The notes under the pieces are model-generated. The model made no database searches and was not told the origin of the DNA. It saw only the letters and a list, made by a program, of their open reading frames with translations. Shown one piece after another: positions 56,706 to 64,000 of a DNA stretch of 64,000 bases. The stretch comes from Streptococcus mitis (GTDB lineage: Bacteria; Bacillota; Bacilli; Lactobacillales; Streptococcaceae): the NCBI RefSeq assembly GCF_000722685.1, contig NZ_JPFV01000015.1, positions 124,001-188,000 on the forward strand. The letters run 5' to 3'. Every line of letters begins with the position of its first letter. Position 1 is the first letter of the stretch. The position numbers and the translations under genes are program-made.

Positions 56706-57380
56706 TTATTTAACGTAAACAACTCCCAATTTCCCAAAGGCCACATCTCCACGGATAATCAATGTTTTGCTGGTTGGGGCTAGAGAAGTATCTGACTTGG
56801 CTACACCACAGAAAGTTTCCACCTTCAAATCAACTCTCCAATGTTGGGGAACATAGATAACTGCATTGCCAAAACCAACTTCCACTTTCAGGGTTGCGCT
56901 ATCTCCTAAAATCTCTGCATTGTCATAATATATCTTGGCATTGCCAAAACCAACTTCTACTTGATCTTCTACCAATTCTTGCTCTTGCTTGTAGAAAGTC
57001 CCAGTCCCAAAAGCAACTTCCTTATCTGTAAGAATGGTCTTTTTACCATCATACCACCATTTTTTCCCATTCCAAGTTCTGTTAGAATGAGTGAGTGCGC
57101 TGACACCCATTACGATTAAAATACTTGCCCAGAACAATGACTGATTTGGAATCGGTAAAATGCCATAAAAGTGGTTAGCAATCATTAAGGCTACTAGAGC
57201 TGTAAAAGAAGCTGAAGTTAAGTGGCGACGCAACAAAGCTCCAACTGATTGGTAGGCAAAAAAAGCAATACCAATCAAGGGCCAAATGCGCCCTCCTAGA
57301 GAAGGGATTCCAAAATTTCCTTGTGCTAATATTAAAGCTGCTAGTACAAGCAACACAATACCAAATGCTTTCTTTTTCAT
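56706..57380 (-). CDS. LiaF-like membrane protein
   Basis: The 224-residue protein has four N-terminal membrane segments (about 1-95) followed by a cytosolic or surface beta-helix-like domain with repeated VEVGFGNAKIYYDN and VEVGFGNAVIYVP patterns (DUF2154). LiaF-type proteins inhibit cell-envelope stress systems. Here the partner is a LytTR gene four bp upstream, not a LiaRS pair. Role in envelope stress is inferred. Confidence 0.8.
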   Translation of the reverse strand: MKKKAFGIVLLVLAALILAQGNFGIPSLGGRIWPLIGIAFFAYQSVGALLRRHLTSASFTALVALMIANHFYGILPIPNQSLFWASILIVMGVSALTHSNRTWNGKKWWYDGKKTILTDKEVAFGTGTFYKQEQELVEDQVEVGFGNAKIYYDNAEILGDSATLKVEVGFGNAVIYVPQHWRVDLKVETFCGVAKSDTSLAPTSKTLIIRGDVAFGKLGVVYVK

Positions 57381-57384
57381 GTTC

Positions 57385-57831
57385 TTACCTCATATTTCTT
57401 AGATTTTCTTTTAGGAGGGATTGGTAATGCCGTGACACATGAACCTCCTTGTGGGTCTGATAAAAGGAAATGGTGCCCGTTCCTGAAAAGGACTTGTCCA
57501 CCGAATAGATTTGCCGAATATTAACGATAGTTGACTTGGATACCCGACTAAAATAACGAGGAAGGATAGCCTCTAACTCATAGAGTTTAAGCCGAACTTC
57601 GTAGGCATCTTTCTGGGTATGGGCGTAAATCTTGTTCCCTTCTGTCTCAAAGAAGAGAATTTCCGACAAGTCCAGATAATATTCACCCGTCCCTTTGTAA
57701 AAAATCAACCTAGGAGACTTGGACTCTTGTAAGAGGCGCTGTAAATCCGCAATCTCATCTGTCAAGGCCGCTGCCTTGATGACAATTTCAGTTTCCTCTA
57801 AATTGATGTCAATTTCGATTCGTAACTTCAT
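57385..57831 (-). CDS. LytTR-domain transcriptional regulator
   Basis: The 148-residue protein is almost entirely a LytTR DNA-binding domain (about 45-148: FETEGNKIYAHTQKDAYEV, LPRYFSRVSKSTIVNIRQI) with a short N-terminal extension and no receiver domain. Such stand-alone regulators are often paired with a LiaF-like or DUF3021 membrane protein that controls them, as here. Confidence 0.88.
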   Translation of the reverse strand: MKLRIEIDINLEETEIVIKAAALTDEIADLQRLLQESKSPRLIFYKGTGEYYLDLSEILFFETEGNKIYAHTQKDAYEVRLKLYELEAILPRYFSRVSKSTIVNIRQIYSVDKSFSGTGTISFYQTHKEVHVSRHYQSLLKENLRNMR

Positions 57832-57944
57832 TCCATCTCCTTTCTGACTCTACTATATCAAAGCTAAAATAAGAAAACAAGAGCAAAAAAGCAAGTGGTT
57901 ACTTTAACCCCGTAAGTGGTTCTAGGATCACCTTAACTTACAGG

Positions 57945-58463
57945 TCAAAATAGAAAGAAAATCACACCCCACACAAGACCACAAATATAACCAACCACTA
58001 CATCCTTGGGATAATGCACGCCACCTGAGATTCTCACGAGACCAAGGAGGGCTGACAAGACCAACAAGATAACCCCTACAGATAAACTAGCATGCAAGCA
58101 AGCCATGGAGATAATGGTTGCTGAAAAGACATGACGACTGGGCATAGACTGACCAGGACTATATCTGTCTAGTAGCGGGATAATTTCCCAAACTTCATAA
58201 GGCCTAGGAGCATTGACTTTCTTACGGAGAAGGGACAAAATCACAAAACCTGATGCAGGGACAAACACATAAATCCAGATCTGTTTCCCAAGTCCTTGTT
58301 GGAAATTGGTAGTTGCTAACAAGGTTAGATAAATCATAGACATAACTACGGTTATGAACCGATTGAAAGCTCTTAACAGTCTCAGAAAGATAGGCTTATT
58401 TTCAATCTTACCAGCAATATGGTTATACCATTCTTGATAATTTTTCATATATTTTCTCATCAC
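57945..58463 (-). CDS. PAP2-family membrane phosphatase
   Basis: The 172-residue protein has about five membrane segments and motifs KKVNAPRPYE, SMPSRHVFSA and RISGGVHYPKDV. It is a shorter PAP2 protein than that at 26781-27431; the motif 2 form PSRHVF is the variant often seen in streptococci. Likely undecaprenyl or other lipid pyrophosphatase. Start ATG at 58463; an alternative start lies five residues downstream. Confidence 0.82.
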   Translation of the reverse strand: MMRKYMKNYQEWYNHIAGKIENKPIFLRLLRAFNRFITVVMSMIYLTLLATTNFQQGLGKQIWIYVFVPASGFVILSLLRKKVNAPRPYEVWEIIPLLDRYSPGQSMPSRHVFSATIISMACLHASLSVGVILLVLSALLGLVRISGGVHYPKDVVVGYICGLVWGVIFFLF

Positions 58464-58543
58464 TTACTCACATTTTGCTTATAGGGAAGCACTTGTCTTC
58501 TAGTATAGTGCAGAAAAAGAAGGCCGTCAAGCCTTCTTTCGAT

Positions 58544-60304
58544 TTATTCTTCTGATTCATCTTCTGTAAACTGACTGTTATAGAGGTCAGCATAAAAGCC
58601 TCCTTGTGCCATCAACTCATCATGATTGCCTTGCTCGATGATATTTCCGTCTTTCATGACAAGAATCAGATCAGCATTTCGGATAGTAGACAAGCGGTGG
58701 GCGATGACAAAGGAAGTTCTTCCCTCCATCAATCGGTCCATGGCTTTCTGAATCAATTCCTCAGTACGGGTATCAACCGAAGAGGTCGCTTCATCTAAGA
58801 TTAGGAGTGGCGCATCTTTTAACAAAGCACGAGCAATAGTCAAGAGTTGTTTTTGTCCGACAGACAAGGTCACTGTATCATCCAAGACGGTATCGTAACC
58901 ATCTGGTAGGGTCATGATAAAATGGTGAATCCCTACAGCCTTGCTGGCTTCAATCACGCGCTCATCACTAATATCCTTTTGGTTATAGATGAGATTGTCT
59001 CGGATAGTGCCTTCAAAGAGCCAGGTGTCCTGCAAGACCATTGAAAAGGCATCGTGTACTTCCGAACGCTTCATAGTCTTGGTATCCACGCCATCGATGC
59101 GGATACTTCCCTTATCAATCTCATAGAACTTCATCAAAAGATTGACAATGGTTGTCTTACCAGCCCCAGTCGGTCCGACAATGGCAACCTTTTGACCTGC
59201 ATGAGCAATCGCAGAAAAGTCATGGATAATCGTTCGCTCTGGTGTGTAACCAAAGGAAACTCGATCAAAGACCACTTGACCTTTCATAGCGGTTAATTGT
59301 CTTTCTTTATGGGATTCATCTTCCATTTCCTCTTCACCTAAGAATTCGAAGACACGCCCCATGGCTGCGCTAGCTTGCTGAAGACTAGTAATCCCTTGAG
59401 CAATTTGGGAAAGGGGCTGAGAAAAGATACGAACGTAGGCCATAAAGGCAACGATAATCCCGATACTAATCTGCCCATTCAGAGCCAAGGCTGCACCAAC
59501 GATAATCACCAAGGCATAGCTAAAGTTCCCAATAAACATCATAATCGGCATCATAATCCCTGAAATAAATTGAGATTTCCAGATACTATCATACAGACGA
59601 TTGTTTAATTTCGCAAACTCTTCTTTTGTACTCTCGATGGCATTGTAACTGGTCACAACATTATGGCCAGAGTACATTTCTTCCACATAGCCATTGACAG
59701 CTGCCAAATCCTGTTGCTGACTCTTAAAGAATCCCTGTGATTTGCCCATAAAGACAGACACGAAAGCAAAACCAATGAGAGTTGAAACAACCGTCACCAA
59801 AGCTAAAATCCAGTTCATGCCAAACATGGTTACTAAGACCGCCACGACCAGTAAACTAGATGAAAGAACTGTTCCTAGACTTTGATTGAGGGACTGAGCT
59901 GCAGTGTCAACATCATTGGTTACACGAGACAAGGTATCCCCTTGAGAGTGTCCATCAAAATATCTCAATGGTAGGCGATTGATTTTATCTGCAATAGCTG
60001 TTCTCAAACGCTCTGAAAAACGTTGAATGGCTGATGTAAACAGAAAGGCCTGCAAATAATTTGATAAAAGTCCAATCACATAGATGACGGCTAAAAAACT
60101 ACCAATAGCTGCAACCGCAGCGACATCCACACTTGTTTCCAGACCACTGGCAATGATATTAGTCATTTCCTTGATGCGGGTTGGGCCATAAACAGTAATG
60201 ATATTGGATACGATTGTTGCTAGAAAGGCTATCAGAAGGGCAAACTGGAGACCTGCAAGATAGGGTTTACTTTGTTTCCAAAGAGACATTTTTTTATTTT
60301 CCAT
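58544..60304 (-). CDS. Heterodimeric ABC exporter, second subunit
   Basis: The ATG at 60304 lies nine bases after AAGGAGG and overlaps the upstream gene by 11 bp; the frame to 60340 lies inside it and is rejected. The 586-residue half-transporter has six membrane helices then an ATPase with GPTGAGKTT, LSVGQKQ (a variant of LSGGQ) and LLILDEATSSVD. With the adjacent subunit it resembles LmrCD, EfrAB and SatAB drug exporters. The catalytic Glu after the Walker B Asp is present. Confidence 0.9.
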   Translation of the reverse strand: MENKKMSLWKQSKPYLAGLQFALLIAFLATIVSNIITVYGPTRIKEMTNIIASGLETSVDVAAVAAIGSFLAVIYVIGLLSNYLQAFLFTSAIQRFSERLRTAIADKINRLPLRYFDGHSQGDTLSRVTNDVDTAAQSLNQSLGTVLSSSLLVVAVLVTMFGMNWILALVTVVSTLIGFAFVSVFMGKSQGFFKSQQQDLAAVNGYVEEMYSGHNVVTSYNAIESTKEEFAKLNNRLYDSIWKSQFISGIMMPIMMFIGNFSYALVIIVGAALALNGQISIGIIVAFMAYVRIFSQPLSQIAQGITSLQQASAAMGRVFEFLGEEEMEDESHKERQLTAMKGQVVFDRVSFGYTPERTIIHDFSAIAHAGQKVAIVGPTGAGKTTIVNLLMKFYEIDKGSIRIDGVDTKTMKRSEVHDAFSMVLQDTWLFEGTIRDNLIYNQKDISDERVIEASKAVGIHHFIMTLPDGYDTVLDDTVTLSVGQKQLLTIARALLKDAPLLILDEATSSVDTRTEELIQKAMDRLMEGRTSFVIAHRLSTIRNADLILVMKDGNIIEQGNHDELMAQGGFYADLYNSQFTEDESEE

Positions 60305-62063
60305 GTTCCAATTCCTCCTTCGATAGTTGTGAATAGGCAATTTCTTGGTAAACTTCGTTGGTAGCTAGAAGTTCCTTGTGGGTGCCTTGTCCCACGACTT
60401 TACCTTGATCCAAGACCAAAATCAAATCAGCATCCATAATCGTTGAAATACGTTGTGCGACGATAAGCTTGGTCATAGATTTTGTTTTCTCTGCTAGCTC
60501 TTGACGTAATACTCGGTCTGTCTTGTAGTCCAAGGCCGAGAAGGAGTCATCAAAGATAAGGATTTCTGGTTTCCGGGCTAAGGCACGCGCAATGGCCAGA
60601 CGCTGTCTTTGACCACCTGAGAAGTTGGTTCCTCCTTGGGCTACTTCTGACTCTAAGCCCGCTTCCTTGTCTTCGATAAAGTTCTTAGACTGGGCCAATT
60701 CTAAGGCTTGCCACATAGCTTGTTCACTAAGCGGTGTTTCTTGACTGTGTCCAAAGTCTAGATTGCCCTTAACATCACCTGAAAAGAGAACAGCTTTTTG
60801 TGGAATATAGCCAACCTTGTTGCGCAAATCATTCAAGTCATAGTCTTGAACATTGACACCGTCCACCAGAATTTCTCCTGTTGATACGTCGTAGAAACGT
60901 GGAATCAGATTGACCAGAGTTGATTTACCAGAACCTGTTGAACCAATAAAGGCCACTGTTTGACCAGTTTCTGCTTTAAAGCTAACATGTTCAACAACCG
61001 CCTCCGAATTTGCCGCATAACGGAAGGTCACATCCTTAAACTCGACCTGACCTTTGATGTTTTCATCAGCAAGCTTCACTTGAGCAGGATTTTGGATAGA
61101 CGAATGCAAATCTAAAACCTGATTGATCCGCTTGGCAGAGACCATGGTTCGAGGAAGAACGATGAAGAGCGCCCCCATGAGAAGGAAGCCCATAACAACC
61201 TGCATGGCATAAGACATGAAAACAACCATATCACTAAAGAGAGGCAGACGCGCCGTCGGAGTAGCATCGTTGATTACATAAGCCCCAATCCAGTAAATCG
61301 CCACACTCAAACCACTTGAAATCCCCATCATGATAGGATTTAAAATGGCCATAAGACGGTTAACAAACAAATTCAAGCGTGTCAGCTCATCATTTGCTGC
61401 AGCAAATTTTTCATTTTGGTAATCCTCTGCATTGTAGGCGCGAACGACACGAATACCTGTTAAACTTTCACGAGTGATACTGTTCAGTTTATCTGTCAGC
61501 CCCTGAATCAAGGACTGTTTTGGAAAGGCTAGCGTCACCAAAACGATCGTCATCAAAACGTTGACAATCACTGCCACAAGAACGGCCCAGAGCCAGTATT
61601 CTGAATGGCCTAAAATCTTCCCGATGGCCCAGATAGCCATAATCGGACCACGCGTAACCACTTGCAAGCCCATGGTAATCAACATCTGAACCTGAGTAAT
61701 ATCATTGGTGGTACGAGTTAAGAGACTAGGGATAGAGAATTTCTTAATCTCTGTCTGCGAGTAGTCTAAAACTCGGTTAAAAATATCACTTCTTAGCCTA
61801 CTAGTATAAGAAGCAGCCACTCTAGACGCAAAAAATCCAACTGCAACTGCGGACAAGAAGGCCAGAAAGGACATTCCCACCATCATGCTTGCTGGCTGCC
61901 ATAACTCATCTAAGTTGCTACCCTGAGTTCCTAGTAAATCCGTAATTTTCGAGATATAGGTCGGCACTTCCAACTCTAGATAAACTTGAAAGCAGGTAAA
62001 GAGAATGGCTAGTAAAACAATCCCCCATTCTTTTCCACTAATTCGTTTTGCTAATTTCTTCAT
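60294..62063 (-). CDS. Heterodimeric ABC exporter, first subunit
   Basis: The 589-residue half-transporter has six membrane segments and an ATPase domain with GSTGSGKST, FSGGQRQR and ILIFDDSFSALD. The residue after the Walker B aspartate is Asp rather than Glu, the mark of the degenerate site in heterodimeric exporters. It overlaps the marR gene by 26 bp and the second subunit by 11 bp. Substrate is probably amphipathic drugs or dyes. Confidence 0.9.
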   Translation of the reverse strand: MKKLAKRISGKEWGIVLLAILFTCFQVYLELEVPTYISKITDLLGTQGSNLDELWQPASMMVGMSFLAFLSAVAVGFFASRVAASYTSRLRSDIFNRVLDYSQTEIKKFSIPSLLTRTTNDITQVQMLITMGLQVVTRGPIMAIWAIGKILGHSEYWLWAVLVAVIVNVLMTIVLVTLAFPKQSLIQGLTDKLNSITRESLTGIRVVRAYNAEDYQNEKFAAANDELTRLNLFVNRLMAILNPIMMGISSGLSVAIYWIGAYVINDATPTARLPLFSDMVVFMSYAMQVVMGFLLMGALFIVLPRTMVSAKRINQVLDLHSSIQNPAQVKLADENIKGQVEFKDVTFRYAANSEAVVEHVSFKAETGQTVAFIGSTGSGKSTLVNLIPRFYDVSTGEILVDGVNVQDYDLNDLRNKVGYIPQKAVLFSGDVKGNLDFGHSQETPLSEQAMWQALELAQSKNFIEDKEAGLESEVAQGGTNFSGGQRQRLAIARALARKPEILIFDDSFSALDYKTDRVLRQELAEKTKSMTKLIVAQRISTIMDADLILVLDQGKVVGQGTHKELLATNEVYQEIAYSQLSKEELEHGK

Positions 62064-62508
62064 TATCTCCTCCTATTCTCTTGATATTTTCCTGTAGTTG
62101 ACTGAGGACTTTCTCAAAGATCAGTAATTCATCTTCATCTACGTCTTCTATCAACTGCTTGTCAATGCGCTCAAAGAAGGCCTTAACCTGCTGCATTTGA
62201 GAGCGCGATTTGTCCGTCAGACGAACAAACTTAGCCCGCTTATCGACAGGACTCGCCTCCAATTCCACCAAATCATTTTGCACCATACGCTTGACCAGGT
62301 TACTCGCCACAGACTTGGTAATATTGAGTTCCTGCTCGATATCTTTAATCAAGACCAAGTCTTGGTTTTTCTCACGATTATCTAAAAAACGCATAACCTG
62401 ACCTTGAGGTCCACCCATAAATTCAATACCACAACGTTTGGCTTCCTTTTGCACCATCAGGTGAATTTGATGACCAAAACGCTTAAAGACTAACATCGGC
62501 TTATCCAT
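62038..62508 (-). CDS. MarR-family regulator of the ABC exporter
   Basis: The 156-residue protein has the winged-helix pattern: DIEQELNITKSVASNLVKRMVQNDLVEL and the wing DKRAKFVRLT. MarR proteins repress linked exporters until a ligand is bound. It heads the operon, overlapping the first exporter gene, and repeated palindromes lie in its promoter (separate entry). It is like SatR of the S. suis satAB operon. Confidence 0.9.
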   Translation of the reverse strand: MDKPMLVFKRFGHQIHLMVQKEAKRCGIEFMGGPQGQVMRFLDNREKNQDLVLIKDIEQELNITKSVASNLVKRMVQNDLVELEASPVDKRAKFVRLTDKSRSQMQQVKAFFERIDKQLIEDVDEDELLIFEKVLSQLQENIKRIGGDNEEISKTN

Positions 62509-62533
62509 ACTTACTACTTTCTAACCATTGCAT

Positions 62534-62625
62534 TTAGTTCTCCTAGGAACTAAATAAGTTTTCATGGGAACTATTTTACTACTTTGAAAAGAGATGTCAA
62601 GAAAAAAGTTTCCTAGAGAACTATT
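62534..62625 (-). promoter_or_regulatory. Promoter and repeated operator of the marR operon
   Basis: TTGACA (62595-62600) and TAAAAT (62573-62578), 16-bp spacer. Three related motifs surround it: TAGTTCCTAGGAGAACTAA (62534-62553), TAGTTCCCATGAAAACT (covering the -10) and TAGTTCTCTAGGAAACT upstream of the -35. They are probable MarR sites. Confidence 0.75.
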
Positions 62626-62685
62626 TTCTTGATTCAAAAAATCCCAAGTGATTTTTTCACTTAGGATCATATCCTCTAGGTTAAA

Positions 62686-63402
62686 TTAAAAGCCGTCTAC
62701 GTTTGTGTAGATTTTTTGTACGTCTTCGTCGTCTTCAAGGACACTGTAAAGTTTTTCAAAGGTTTCAAGGTCATCGCCTGACAATTCCACTTCTGACTGA
62801 GGAATCATTTCCAATTCAGTCACTTGGAATTCTTCGATACCTGACTCACGAAGGGCAACGATAGCCTTGTGAAGGTCAGTTGGCGCTGTATAAACCGTGA
62901 TTGTTCCTTCTTCTGCTTCTACATCGTCCACATCCACATCCGCTTCGAGCAATTGCTCAAAGACTGCGTCCGCATCTTCACCTGCAAATACGATAACACC
63001 CTTGTTATCGAAGAGGTATGAAACAGAACCTGAAGCACCCATGTTTCCGCCATTTTTACCAAAGGCTGCACGGACATTGGCTGCTGTACGGTTGACGTTA
63101 GAAGTCAAAGTATCAACGATCAGCATAGAGCCATTTGGTCCAAACCCTTCGTAACGTCCTTCTGTAAAGGTTTCGTCTGTGTTCCCTTTTGCTTTATCAA
63201 TCGCTTTATCGATAACGTGTTTTGGCACTTGGGCTTGTTTAGCACGATCGATAACGAATTTCAAAGCAGTATTTGATTCTGGGTCTGGATCACCTTTCTT
63301 AGCTGCTACATAGATTTCTACACCAAATTTTGCATATACTTTAGAGTTAGCTCCATCTTTAGCCGTTTTCTTGGCTACAATATTGGCCCATTTACGTCCC
63401 AT
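62686..63402 (-). CDS. YebC/PmpR-family protein
   Basis: The 238-residue protein begins [21 protein letters not shown] and contains [22 protein letters not shown], both typical of YebC. Some YebC proteins regulate transcription. Others, including a Streptococcus protein, relieve ribosome stalling at polyproline. The MGRKWANI start marks the YebC II subgroup in Firmicutes. No operon partner is evident. Confidence 0.92.
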   Translation of the reverse strand: MGRKWANIVAKKTAKDGANSKVYAKFGVEIYVAAKKGDPDPESNTALKFVIDRAKQAQVPKHVIDKAIDKAKGNTDETFTEGRYEGFGPNGSMLIVDTLTSNVNRTAANVRAAFGKNGGNMGASGSVSYLFDNKGVIVFAGEDADAVFEQLLEADVDVDDVEAEEGTITVYTAPTDLHKAIVALRESGIEEFQVTELEMIPQSEVELSGDDLETFEKLYSVLEDDEDVQKIYTNVDGF

Positions 63403-63498
63403 TAGGAATCTCCTTTTTTCACATTTTAATCTTTCTTATTATAACACAAGTTTTTTCGATTTTCACTAGAGGAAATAGATTTTATTTAGCAAATACAG

Positions 63499-64000
63499 CT
63501 AGGATGATACTTTGGCTACCAAGATGGCCTTGCCTTCTTTTATCAAAGGATGACGGAATAGTGAGAAGTACAGTTGGATGGTCATGGCAACCCAGATAAG
63601 GGGTTCGCAGAGGATAACACCCTTATAGCCTGCCCAAGGAATAATCAAGACCACAAAAGCGATTTTCCCTATTAATTCAATAAAGCTGGAAACCAGAGGA
63701 AGGATCTTTTGCCCCAAACCCTGCAAACAATTGCGATAAATCAACAAGAGACTCAAAATAGGATAAAAGGCTGAACTGATTTGCAGATAGAGACTTCCAT
63801 TTTCTATCAAGTAACCATCTGTCGAACTAGCCAAGAAGGAAACCAAGGCTGGACTGGCAAAAAAGAGGAAGCTACAAACAAAAACTGCCCAGAATATACT
63901 TAAACGACTGCCGATTCGAAGTCCTTGAACAATGCGGTCTGGTCGCTTAGCTCCTAGATTCTGAGAAGCAAAGGTCGTCATCGAAGCAGAAATAGCGGTC
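63499..64000 (-). CDS. MATE-family exporter, partial (N-terminus beyond the window)
   Basis: The C-terminal part of a MATE transporter is present. The frame is open to the window edge, and reading back from residue MTTFASQNLGAKRPDRIVQGLR the upstream sequence AISAS is in frame. At least four membrane segments are seen, and FASQNLGA is a conserved stretch of these proteins. The ATG at 63981 is therefore internal, not the start. It exports drugs or metabolites by Na+ or H+ antiport. Confidence 0.85.
   Translation of the reverse strand, partial: TAISASMTTFASQNLGAKRPDRIVQGLRIGSRLSIFWAVFVCSFLFFASPALVSFLASSTDGYLIENGSLYLQISSAFYPILSLLLIYRNCLQGLGQKILPLVSSFIELIGKIAFVVLIIPWAGYKGVILCEPLIWVAMTIQLYFSLFRHPLIKEGKAILVAKVSS

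Overview
The window looks like a chromosomal segment of a mitis-group Streptococcus (S. mitis / S. oralis / S. pneumoniae relatives). The support is low-GC coding sequence, four BOX-type intergenic repeats, streptococcal operon orders (pheS-pheT with a T-box, ilvB-ilvN-ilvC-ilvA, fakA-asp23-rpmB, trkA-trkH beside an ECF transporter and a SAM hydrolase, pflB divergent from dinB) and a YSIRK/LPXTG surface protein. No rRNA, tRNA or CRISPR array was recognised.

Layout. 1-3.3 kb: a HAD phosphatase, a frameshifted VanW-like gene, a TIM-barrel protein, then mobile-DNA debris (decayed IS200-type element, partial BOX, tail of an IS3-family transposase). 3.3-4.8 kb: di/tripeptide transporter with a CodY-like box. 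5.24-13.5 kb: an 8.2-kb integrative mobilizable element in the 3' end of rpsI. It carries cargo of unknown function, an FtsK/TcpA-like coupling ATPase, two calcineurin-like phosphoesterases, an HUH Rep/relaxase interrupted by one amber codon, an excisionase and a tyrosine integrase. 13.5-16.6 kb: rpsI-rplM and an ABC2 exporter. 17.4-21.6 kb: a 1397-residue cell-wall-anchored repeat protein. 22-29.7 kb: pheT, pheS, two acetyltransferases, a ParB-fold protein, PAP2, ribU with an FMN riboswitch, trmL with a leader terminator. 30-37 kb: ECF transporter module, SAM hydrolase, Trk potassium uptake. 37.5-48.2 kb: pflB, dinB, a TetR locus with a frameshifted regulator, uppP, DUF2207, glutamine-type ABC transporter. 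48.4-54 kb: a frameshifted small regulator, a candidate small RNA, ilvA/ilvC/ilvN/ilvB. 54-64 kb: fakA, asp23, rpmB, LiaF-like plus LytTR, PAP2, a MarR-controlled heterodimeric ABC exporter, yebC and a MATE exporter cut by the window edge.

The least ordinary part is the rpsI-integrated element. Integration duplicated a 38-bp core and replaced the last codons of rpsI with synonymous ones. TAGGGCAAA-type repeats lie at both ends as likely integrase arm sites, and a fragment matching the element's right end lies outside it, suggesting repeated use of this site. Three chromosomal genes (vanW-like, tetR-like and a small regulator) are each broken by an apparent loss of one base in an A/T run. This may be slippage or a sequencing artefact and should be checked before any loss of function is inferred. 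Two strong promoter-terminator pairs without a coding sequence (about 49.25-49.34 kb and 28.96-29.07 kb) are candidate small RNAs or leaders.
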